NCBI RefSeq assembly: GCF_030867145.1
Contig: NC_134429.1
Span: 17,345,115-17,409,114 of the forward strand
Length of the DNA: 64,000 nt
Reading direction: 5' to 3'
From: Opisthocomus hoazin
Taxonomy: Eukaryota; Chordata; Aves; Opisthocomiformes; Opisthocomidae
Shown: positions 1 to 9,800 of the stretch, piece after piece
How positions within the stretch are numbered: the first letter of the stretch is position 1
How the letters are laid out: each line of letters starts with the position of its first letter
Program-made: the position numbers and the translations under genes
The notes under the pieces: generated by a model
Databases searched by the model: none
What the model was told of the DNA's origin: nothing
Seen by the model: only the letters and a program-made list of their open reading frames with translations

Positions 1-126
1 ACCACAGCCTTTGCTTTACCTGTCTGGGCTGGCTTCTTGGGCATAAGCTCACCATTCGTGTAGAAACTAAAGAACACTGATCATTTCATGCAAATAAAAA
101 CCAGCATCATGTAATATTTAATAAAG

Positions 127-132
127 TTTATT
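127..132 (-). terminator. SPSB1: Distal poly(A) signal of SPSB1
   Basis: TTTATT on the plus strand is AATAAA on the minus strand. A T/G-rich stretch follows 20-50 nt downstream on the minus strand, as expected for a cleavage and polyadenylation site at about 105-115. The plus strand also reads AATAAA at 120-125, so the element is nearly symmetric. Confidence 0.65.
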
Positions 133-805
133 AGGTTACTGAGTATTATCTACAGTCATAAAATATAGTCAGAATTTAAAACTGTACAAAGCAGTGTACT
201 GGTGAAGTGAGAAGAGATGGAAAAAGGAGCACAAAGAACATTAGAAGTAGGGAGAACACAGCTGCTTCCCTGCAGTTCTGGAAGACACTGGTTCAAGTTG
301 AAGGCAACCAAGTAGGGCTCCACACATTGAATTTTCTTGTGTCCCACCCTGTAACAGAAACTAGTACAAACCCCTACATTAAAAAAAATCATATAATATT
401 AGATTAAAAAAGGGGCACATCACACCCCACCCAGTCTTGGCACCAATTCTGTGCTTTAAAAAATATACTATGCAAGTAGTTTACTTTAAAGAAGGTACCC
501 TACAGCAGCTGTTTAAAACATGTTCTTATACATACACCACAAATATATATATTAACATTTTCAACAACTAAACTCATTTGTACCTACACAGAACTGAAAG
601 GATAACTCAAGAGCAAAAAACCAACCACACAAACATTTTTCAAGACAAAGAAATGTGCAAAATAACCCCAGAAAGGCAGCATAGTAACCTGTGGATAGGT
701 CAAGAGAGCAGCTCCTGCTAGTAAAGGAGTGTCATCCTCTTTACTTGGCTACTGAGGTGATAATCTATTTGGGATGTGCTGATTTTGCCTGAATTGTTTG
801 TCCTG

Positions 806-811
806 TTTATT
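806..811 (-). terminator. SPSB1: Possible proximal poly(A) signal of SPSB1
   Basis: Canonical AATAAA on the minus strand inside the SPSB1 3' UTR, about 1.3 kb after the stop codon. Its use cannot be judged from sequence alone. Confidence 0.3.
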
Positions 812-2128
812 GCAGTTCTCTCCTGCCCAACCCCTTGCCCCCCCCCAAGCTCTGGAGAGGTTCAGTGGCTTCTTGCTGTACCTGAAGACACCCCACCCCC
901 CTCCCCCCACTGGCCTCTGTTCAAGTCTTACAAGTTACATTCCACAGAAATCACCTTCTGGATTTCTCATCTGCTGATGGTTCCTCTGCAGCCACACTGC
1001 TACCACCTTCTCTGGGACAACTTCCCACCCCCAAGCAAGAGAGAACTATTCCTGCTGCATAGTTAAGTGGAGATTATGCCGACAGTCTATGATGGAACAA
1101 AGCCTGGTTTGGATGACTTTAAGCAGCTTATCTAAGAAGAGAATTCCCTGGCAGAGCCATTAGAGAAACACACTAGTGCATTTCTCTAAAGCCTTAACAT
1201 GGAGCAGGCTATAACAGAAAGCAGACCTAAGGTGGCAGGACCTATAGCTGTGTAACAAATCTCAGCTCATAGAGTCTGTCTCACCCTACTGCAGGAGAAG
1301 TTTCTCCCTTTCCTGTCCCCACATCAGCAAGGAACCCCTAATCCCACACTAAAACCTGCAGTTTTGAGTCAAGAAGGGGTCAGGTAAAGACATGGTATGA
1401 CTGCTTAATCAACTGAGTCAAACCCACTGAGAAAAGGCAGAACAGAGAATGGAGCAGGAGAACTGAGAAAGCAGTAGTGATAAACAAGAAAGCAGGATTC
1501 ACTGTCTATGAGATAACATTACAACGTGGTGAGAAGTCCTGGCAGAGACATCAGCAACATAACCACCTTCTCCAAATTAAGAAGTGTCCTGGTGGAAGGT
1601 TTCTCGGTTTTGGTGTTTCAGGGTTTGGGAGTGGGGTGTTTTTTTTTTGGTTTTTAAAAACTCAGCAATTAATTCTTCTTGGTATTCCAGGCTCTTCCCA
1701 ACTCTGCTGGCCACCCCCTGCCTTTCCATTCTTTGGACCTGGTCTTGACATTTCTACTCCTAATGCCTTCCCTTCCCACAAATTATGTTCTTCCCTTTAT
1801 CTGGTACAGAAAAACCACTCACTCCTAGGCTCTACAACCCACACAACGCAGTACAGCCTTTTCTCAGAAGGAGCAGGGAAGCACAGAGCTTCTATAAATG
1901 TTCTTTTCGTAAGTGTGCTGGGGAAGTGACTTCTAAAGGACAACAAACTCCGTTGTGAAACAAGGATTACTTGCCAATATGGGCACATGGAGACTTAAAC
2001 AGTGGCAGGAATACTTTGGCCAAGGAGTTCCAACAGTAGCGATGACATGAGGGTGGAGACCCCTTTGCCCAGTGGGTCAGCTCCAGTATTTTGCCTTGGT
2101 TCCAACTCTTTATCCTTGAGCATGATGG

Positions 2129-2256
2129 TCATTGGTAGAGTAGGTAACTCTTGAGGGAGGCTGGCAGTGGCAGTGTAGGGATCTCATTCAGTCTTTCCTT
2201 GCCCAGAGCAAGCCTCACAGCTCGCCGACACAAGTCCATCAAAGGCAGTGGTTCAG
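2129..2256 (-). CDS. SPSB1: SPSB1 last coding exon: SOCS box
   Basis: This exon is too short to stand out as an ORF and was found by reading the minus strand. After the acceptor TCTCTTCCCAG| it encodes the 42 C-terminal residues, from [15 protein letters not shown] to SLKSYLLYQ, then TGA at 2129-2131. [10 protein letters not shown] fits the Elongin B/C-binding BC box. The LPLP motif just before [10 protein letters not shown] is the Cullin-5 box. Phase joins exactly with exon 2. Differences from remembered human residues are few and conservative (for example A for S, K for R, S for A). Confidence 0.97.
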
Positions 2257-5200
2257 CTGGGAAGAGAGACCCAAGACATTAACATCAACATCCCAACCCA
2301 GAAGTGATACGTGCATTTTGCTAGCTCTAAAAATCCCCCAGAAAACATGGAGCAAGAAAAGTGAATACCTGGCATGTTTGTAGGACTCAAGCCATACAGC
2401 ATTCACATACCTGCAACTTCAGCTCCTCAAAACACATAGACAGATCATGATGTTTCTGAGAGGTTATTTAAGCCATGCATGTGTACGAACAACAAAAATA
2501 CTAGAATCCCCTGATGGAAGTTCCTCCTCTGCAATACCACTCATACAAGTCAGAACACATCTTCTACCTCATGCCTTTTATTGCAGTAACCAAAAACCAT
2601 TTTAAGAGATTCACTGAAGAGACTGCAGCAGTTTGATAGCATCATATGTTATGGGTACCCAGAAAGTACCATGATTTGTTTCTTATATAGTAGGATATAA
2701 GACCTGTCAACCCCTTCATTTGTACTACCTGCTTCCCACGAAAAACAAAACCATCAGTAAAAGCTTCATATCATTACTTGTGGTATTTTCCACTAGAGGA
2801 TTCCCTCCTGTATCATAAACCTGGGAAAGGTACAGGCCTTCGGCTATCGTTTCTGCATCCTGTACTCAAACATTGAACAAGATAATACTAGTTTTTCAGG
2901 AACGGATTACATGGCCCTTTGATGCTGAAAAGTCACTCACAACATACAGGGGACTAAGGTCAAAGCCAGAGTTAACACATCATAGCTGCACAGGAGGAAG
3001 ACAGATTAGTTTCTCACAGCTTCTGTTGCTAGATCTGTCAGAGCTCACCTTTACACAGTTCGCTCCTCAAGCCTAACGGGTTTCTCCTCCCCCAGCAGAG
3101 GGCTAAGACAAAGGCATTCCCAGTTAAGCAGATAACTGGACATCCTTCGAATAGCCTAAGGGCTCAGCATGCACCATTAGAAACCTTCCTTTACAGACAT
3201 CTTGTGCTGAACACACCTAAAAAACATCCACAGGAATGAAAACGTTTGGCTGAAGCTGCAGTTTTCAGGAACTTTGACAGATGCAAACAGCTCTAGCTTC
3301 CACCACTACAAGCCAAATTAATCTGACTTCATACAGCTGTTATAAACAGCTGAGAGACAGGAAAAGCTTAAGTTTTTCTGAGCATGGGCACATTACTGCA
3401 TTTTTTTACCCAGAATTCATGCCATCAGTAAGGTGGATACAAGTCCCTTCCTTCCAGGTTCAAAGATAACAGTGAACACTGAAAAGCTCGAACAGAAGAG
3501 TTGTCAGTAGCCTCTGATCAGGGCACCCCTGATTCTACTTCGGAAAAAGTAAAGTCATACTGCTCCATGTATAAAACACTTCCAATGAAAAGCAGAGAAA
3601 GCTAATTTTAATCTAATTTTTGGCAAGAAGTCTGTGAGATGGAGAGTTTGTTAGCTGAGAAGAGACTTGGTAACAAAGTCAGGAAACGCATGCTTGAATT
3701 GATCTGCCGCCTCCTCAAGCTTGCAGCCAGCGCTGAACTAATGCCCTGTTTCTCCCCTCTCCTTCCCTGCCATGGATCACAAACTATTACCTGCTCCAGG
3801 GGAAGCTGCAGTGGAATGTTTTTCCTAGCAGTTCTCCAAAGTTCCCCCAGTGCTTCAAGCATCAATTATTCCTGAGGACTGACACATCTATATGCACACC
3901 TCGTTTGCACTGACAGCAGGGTGGAGAGCAAACAGATCTGTCAGGCAGCACTGTTGCTTCCCAAGCCCCACCATCTCTCATACACACGCTGTGCCCCAAG
4001 TGAAAGCACAGCTGCACGCAGCCCAAGCTACTGCTGGTCTTGCCTGCTCAGGACCTCCTGCAGGATCCATCCTGCCTCTTCTGCAGGGAGAGGTCTATGC
4101 AACCAGACTACACCTCTCAGCTCTGGCTGGGATGCTGCCAGAGAAGCCTCTTACAGGCAGCACTCCTCTGGCACTTCCCAATGTTGCTTATTCTTAAACC
4201 ACTGGGGTACGAATCTGCTGCACTCAAAGTCTGTCCCAATTCCTCCTGCTCTTATGGAGATAGCTGGGACAGAGGTATTGTCCAGCCAGCATCCCAGATG
4301 ACAAGGGGCCCTGACCTTCAAAACCTACAGACATTAACATAACATACATTCCTGTTTAATTGCCTTAAAAGGAGAGGATCTTCTTCCTGCAGAGGCTAAG
4401 AACAAGAACTTTGTCCTCATCCAGTCTGCACTGATAACCCAGTCTGACAGGAGACCTCGACACTAAAAGAGAAAGCTCACACATATCTGACCTTCTTCCA
4501 TTCACAAGCACTACAATCGCTGGACACTGTTGCTATTGAATGCTCAGAAGTGGTTTAGAGCCAGACACCTTCTTTCTATCTGTGCCAAAATAGCGTCCTG
4601 TCATTCCTGGCCTTGTGCCCACCATTCACTCCTATGCTGAGAGCACATTACAACCAAATCCAATACTAGAGGTGGCTGTTTCCTTGCTAAGTGTAGTTCT
4701 GTGCCAACAACTCCACAGACTTGCTGGCTTTGAGGAGAGCTGCAGATTTTGGCTTTGACCCTTCAGAAAAACCTGGTTACTAGAGCTGCTGCTATTCTGT
4801 AAGGTGCTGTGGCAGAATGAGCTAGGCTTCTTTCTTTTGGTGATAAACTGCTCTGCAAGAGCTCTCTGTTTGGTCTCACTGAGTCAAAGTGTATTTCTCA
4901 AAGCACTTGTGGATTTTGCTATCCCTTCACAAGCTTTCCTGGTTATTCTGACAGCTCAGGTTTACTGATGCCCAGTGTCAGCTTTGTTGTACACCTCATG
5001 TCACCAGTGCCAGGGGGTTGCCATTACCAGCCCTGCATTAGAACATGTTCTAAGCATAAATACAAGAGCCCAGTATGCTACAGCCTTTGGGCAGACACTG
5101 TTCTGGAATGCAGGGGAAACACTACTCTTTTCATATCCATGCTGCCAAATTTATTTCACTAACAACATAAATCCAGATTTTAGTCCACTTCCTTCACCTC

Positions 5201-6595
5201 TCTCCTCCACCCTACCCAGAGGACTGAGTCACAGTCTGGCCTAATGGGAACTTCTGACTATGAGAGATAACAGACTTTTGCACATTCGGACAGCCAAATT
5301 TATTACTAAGCTTAGCTAGAGATTGATGTCCCTGTTAGCAAAAGGCCTGGCATGCAAGCTGGGCTGGCTACAATGTCCAGCCTCACACTAGAAGTGAAGC
5401 AACAGAGAAGGGAGCTACTTTTTTCAAGATGAGACATTCCCATTTCCTTAGACAGGGACAGATGTTCCCACTCTTGCCTGGGAGGGATTTTAAAAGTCCC
5501 TTCAAGGAAGGTGATTGTCCCTCAGACTGTTTCCTGTACAGATACACTGGGATTACATTGCCAATAATGCAACTGTCAGAAGGACTTTCCTGCTGATACT
5601 TTGGTAGCAATACAGAAAGGTTTTTCATCTCTAGATAAACAACTGGCATCACCTTCTCCCACCATATTACCTTGCCAAAGCCTGCTTGTTCCCTACAGTG
5701 CCTTAGTAACAGTACATGTGTACAGCCAAACTTTTTGAATTGGCCATTAAGGATTCAGAGCTGTATCCAGCAATCCTACTGCTGACATGAAACCTTCATC
5801 TCTAGCAAAATGAAACCCCTCCCCAGGATGGTCTAGTAAGCCTGCACTTAAGTAGCACACAGATCTGTGCTGCTAGAACAAATACAGGGAGTTATACTCA
5901 CGGTCAAGTCCATTCAAGTAGCGCATCCGTATTTCACAGTGTCCCCACACTGCACTTACGACTGGATATAGCTTTTTCCCTTTGAGTCCCCGAAACGCAA
6001 CACCCATGTATTGCCCATCTACAATGAAGCTCAGTGTCCCATCATCCATGTCTAGAACCACCAGGAATGAGTCCGGCACAATGAAAGTTTCATCTGGTTC
6101 TAAGAAGGCAGGATAGGTTTTACTTGGTTGGTTCTTGCCATCATGGTACAGTCTGTTGCGCCCAAGGTCCCACCCCCACGATTCATGGTTATTTCCCACC
6201 AGCGTTGTGTACCCCACTGAATGCAAAGGGGCATCTGCTGTTGCCACCCCGACCACAGCATGCGTGCCTCGCTGCCTCATTGCCCAGGTGATCTGCCACA
6301 CATGCAGTCCTCGTGTATATCCCACTTTGCCTCTGATGGCATCTGTACTCTGAGCCACCGGATGCCGGTGAAATATGAGTTTGTCATCCTCTTTCACAAA
6401 TACATTCAGCGAGCGATCATCATTGTTCCATGAATGCAGTAACTGGACTTCATATGATACCGGAGGCATGTCCAGTAGCAGGTCCAGACGCGTGGGTTTG
6501 CTGTAATCGAGTCCTTGGAGTTCCTGTTTCAATGGCCTGTATACAGGGTCCCTCATATCCACAGTCTTTATCCCACCTGTGACCTTCTGACCCAT
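2129..6595 (-). CDS. SPSB1: SPRY domain-containing SOCS box protein 1 (complete, two coding exons)
   Basis: Coding sequence is complement(join(2129..2256, 5902..6595)): 822 nt, 273 aa, the same length as human SPSB1. It encodes the substrate receptor of an Elongin B/C-Cullin 5-Rbx2 ubiquitin ligase. The family binds D/E-I/L-N-N-N peptides in inducible NO synthase and Par-4, and SPSB1 also acts on MET and TGF-beta receptor signalling (established for mammals). The B30.2/SPRY domain covers about residues 33-231 and the SOCS box residues 232-273. From memory, the protein differs from human at only a handful of positions. The start at 6595 gives the family N-terminus [17 protein letters not shown]. 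The split codon at the junction (C from exon 2 plus CT from exon 3) restores P-E-P-L-P-L as in human. Recognition is certain; mammalian functions are transferred by homology. Confidence 0.98.
2257..5901 (-). other. SPSB1: SPSB1 intron 2
   Basis: A 3,645-nt intron between GACC|GTGAGT and CTTCCCAG|CTGAAC. It has no recognisable gene or repeat. It carries minus-strand AATAAA hexamers, for example at 5299-5304, about 600 nt after exon 2. Together with the in-frame stop at 5873-5875 these would permit an intronic poly(A) isoform. Confidence 0.9.
5902..6595 (-). CDS. SPSB1: SPSB1 coding exon 2: N-terminus and whole SPRY domain
   Basis: This exon has 231 codons plus one base. The whole SPRY domain lies in one exon. 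Elements expected to form the peptide-binding pocket are intact: RHPVAQSTD at residues 77-85, TRG at 94-96, YTTLVGNN at 129-136 (Tyr129 corresponds to the key pocket tyrosine of SPSB2) and VWG at 216-218. The donor is GACC|GTGAGT, with the intron starting at 5901. Without splicing, the frame runs nine residues past Asp231 to a stop at 5873-5875, giving a 240-residue protein that lacks the SOCS box. Confidence 0.97.
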
Positions 6596-6676
6596 TGTGT
6601 GTTCCGATTTCGCCTATTTATAGGCTCCCAAGGCAAGCTCATCGATCTATCCGGCCGCTCCTGCTGTCATTCAGCC
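6596..6676 (-). other. SPSB1: SPSB1 5' UTR portion of exon 2
   Basis: The acceptor CTTTTCTGTAG| puts the start of exon 2 at 6676, leaving 81 nt of leader before the ATG. The leader carries an upstream ATG close to the exon start (in GCTGAATGACAG), out of frame with the SPSB1 start, and a second in GATCGATGAGC followed by other codons. It also holds the MEF2/TATA-like palindrome listed separately. The acceptor is chosen from its pyrimidine tract and is not confirmed. Confidence 0.6.
6614..6623 (-). promoter_or_regulatory. Perfect MEF2-type / TATA-like site in the SPSB1 leader
   Basis: The minus strand reads CTATAAATAG, an exact match to the MEF2 consensus CTA(A/T)4TAG, flanked by GC arms that make a 14-bp near-palindrome (6612-6625). 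It lies about 20 nt upstream of the SPSB1 ATG. It also contains TATAAAT, so it could act as a TATA box only if an internal start site lies very near the ATG. Function is inferred. Confidence 0.4.
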
Positions 6677-6865
6677 CTACAGAAAAGGTTGCTAGGAGAC
6701 CTTGTCAAGATGTGCGCTGGTCAGTATTGCCTAATGGAGGGAAAGAAAAACAAGAGACAAGTTAAACATTAGCACATACAGCCTTGTATGCAACATTTAC
6801 AGATCACAGCTTTAATCCGTTTATCTTGACAACTTGTCCCTCCTTTCTACCAGGAAGGAAGGGTA

Positions 6866-6890
6866 ATGCATGCTAATTATGCATCATGCC
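6866..6890. promoter_or_regulatory. POU/homeodomain-like motif cluster near SPSB1 exon 2
   Basis: The segment has two ATGCAT boxes flanking TAATTA. The minus strand reads TGCATAATTAGCAT, close to the POU4/Brn-3 type consensus. It sits about 200 bp upstream of exon 2 inside intron 1. A role as an enhancer element is inference from motif density only. Confidence 0.25.
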
Positions 6891-9800
6891 CTGCACAGCA
6901 GGGATAGCATATAGATCAAATAGATAAGTACGAAGTTTCTAATGTCCCCTTCAGAAAGACACTTGAATATCTGCTTCATTTACAGAAGGTATAGATTAAG
7001 CCACCAGAGTTGCTCATCTCTTTGCAGTGAATCCACTGCTCCTTATTACTGCATTACTAAACCTTAAGAGAGCACAACTGCATTTAGGCTGCTTCCAGCT
7101 AACCTTGGATTTACATCATGATCACCTTTATGTCATCCAGGCTGGAAAATTCAAGAGAAGAGTTCACTCAATGCCGAAGACTCAGAACCCAGTACACAGC
7201 AACGCTTGAGACTTACATTTTTCCTCCATCATCTTCAGTTAGTAGGAGGACTGAAAACAGTGTCTCATAAGCACAGATTTTAGCTGGCCTCCCAGCCCTA
7301 GTTCATACCACAAGGTCAGGCTGAGCAAGACATCCCAGTGAAGGCCCAGGCTGCCCACTGGTGTTCACTGCTCCAGCTCCTTCCAACCATCATGGAGAAT
7401 TTCTTCTCCTGCCAAGCCCATCTCTATAGCTGCCCACAACGGAGCCAAAACACACAAGGCATTTAGCACTCAGAAAAAGAATCCAAACAGTTTCAGGCAA
7501 TTTCTCAAAGACAGACCCGAGTTTACAATTGCTTTGTCTTTGGACCCTGTAGTAACACACTACAGCTGACTAGTGGTGAGGGATCGATTTATACAGGTGA
7601 CTGCTCTGCAAAGCTTTAATTTGAGCTGTCACTAGCAGGAAAGAGTGGCATTACTGAATAAACTTCTCCCTCTGCTGCTCTAGAGAGGTTGGAACTAGCC
7701 TTCAGAATGCAAAACATTCGGCAGTATAGCTTCCATTACAGGGAAAGGAAAGCAGGCTGTGTTTCAGGGGGGATACGGTTGCGTTCTAGCTCAAAACCAG
7801 TACCACGGTTAGACTGGCAAGCAGAACAGGCACTACAAACAGGCCTACTACCTGCAGTGGTTTTCAAGAGTCCTAACTAGCTTGTTCATGGAACACACTA
7901 GATAAGCACTCTACATTCTCCTAGCTGGTACTCCAGTGCTTCCTTTGCAGTGCTCCCAGATCTGACAGACATGAGATGAGGACAAGCAAATTCCAGCCTT
8001 CCTGTTTTGGCTGACAGTTGTAAATGAAAGTTCTTGGGGAACCTCCAAGATGTACGCATCCCCTAGAGTAAAGGCTACATACCGCAAAGACACACACAAG
8101 TATTGCCTGCTGTTGTCATCCAGCCATAGTTTTATTCCCTCGGCACAAGCAGTTCCAAAAGAGAAATAAAGCACTGAACACAAACCATGTCCTCATAGGA
8201 GTGACCAAACAAGGTAGAAGCCAGGCAAAGAAAATGAAAGCTTCTCCATCTGGAGAGTTACAAACCTTCCACAGATCAGCTGGCAATGCAGCTAGCAGCC
8301 ATTGATACGAGTTTAAGCAGCTAATTCTCTTCAACCCTGCTTAAGCTTTGTTAAGTACCCTGGAGGCCTGCAACTCCAAAACAGCAAACAAAATCTGCTG
8401 GGTCCAGCCTCAGAGGACACACGTTCCAGCAGCTGTTGGTACTGTTGGCCCCGCTGAATTACTACAGTCAAGAGAGCTGATAAACCTGCTCGATAGTCTG
8501 TCTCAAATGAGCAGCTTCAGTTGGGGCAGCTTCTCTTCTCCAAGAAGAAAAAATCCCCAGCTTCAGACGCAGAGTCCAGGGGGGAGGAGCAAGATCCTTC
8601 TCACAGTTTAGCAGTTTTCCTTCCAAATTTCAGAGAAACCTTTAAAAAGTTTAAGCCAGCTTGGCTAGAGATACCAGCTCGCTTCGCGTACCTGTCTTCC
8701 AGCACTGCATCCACCGAAGTGTCTCTGCTCTCACTCAGCAACGCAAGCAACCCTCTGTGAGACAGCTGCCAAACTGGGGGCAGCTATTAGGAGAATTAGA
8801 AGTGGGAGGGGAGTGAACTAGCTTTCTAAGAAAAAAAAGTGTTATTTTAACATTTCCTGAAGTGAGGCAATCCATACAGGGCTCCTGCCAGCTACAGTCA
8901 CAACACTTACTCACAACCAAGGACCTCATCTGGCATAGAAAACAGAGCATGAATCAGATCTGGTTTAAAAACGAAGCCTTGCTGCTTATGTCCAGTAAGC
9001 TCAGCTAGAAGGTGGTAGGAAGGCTCATGTATGCTCTGGGTTAGGGATCAATTCACCAGCTTCCCTACAGGTTTTTACTACTAGTCTAGGGTATGCCATT
9101 GGAACAGCGAGCTCAAATCTTGTAGTTCTTAAATAAAGACAGACTACTTTTCCTTCCCTTCCCTCCTTTTCAAGTATGGAGAGGAAAATGCCTGAGGTTC
9201 TTTACAAGTCTCACCGTGATGCACATTAGTAGGCAGCAGTATAGCTATTTCAAGCTATTCAGGGACCTCAGATGTACAGCACTGACAGACAGAAGATGGT
9301 TCATTAAACAAGTGCTATTTAAATAAGGTCCAGTCACCTTATCAGCTGGTAAGATAACCGAGACATCCTGCAAGCTAAATAAGTACCATCCACAACATCA
9401 GAACAAATCCCGAGTTAAGGAAGCCAGCTGGTCAACAGCTGAAAATAACAGCAAAACCAGTTGAGGGATGGCACAGCCACTGGATGCCAGAGCATCGCTC
9501 TCCCCACCACAGTGTTCAGTTCTTCTGCTCCACAGCTCAGGTACTAGGCCACAGGCTCTCTTGCTCTTTAAGCCTAAGGAACAGCAATATCTCAAACCAA
9601 GGGATCCCAAGAACAAGCCAATACAGACATGAGCTGAGCTGCTGGTCTACAAGTTCAAGTACAGTGTTGTAACTGTCTTCTCAAGACTTCATCACTGCAT
9701 CACAACAAATCCTACAAACCCACCTAGTAAGTTGCTTGATCTACTTTCTCACCTCAGCCCATGTGTTACATTCACATGGTTTAACAGCAGTCCCTCCCAG

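Larger units (their letters stand above)
110..2128 (-). other. SPSB1: SPSB1 3' untranslated region
   Basis: The stretch runs from the TGA at 2129 to the most distal canonical poly(A) signal at 127-132, about 2.0 kb, close to the length of the human SPSB1 3' UTR. A second AATAAA on the minus strand at 806-811 could give a shorter UTR of about 1.3 kb. The part nearest the end (about 420-620) is A/T-rich with TATATAT-like runs and has the look of conserved UTR sequence. Open frames inside it on either strand resemble no known protein. The exact cleavage position is inferred. Confidence 0.75.

Noticed and set aside
1477-1929. 150-codon plus-strand frame over the SPSB1 3' UTR
   Set aside because: Antisense to the UTR, crosses a T-rich tract, and has no family resemblance.
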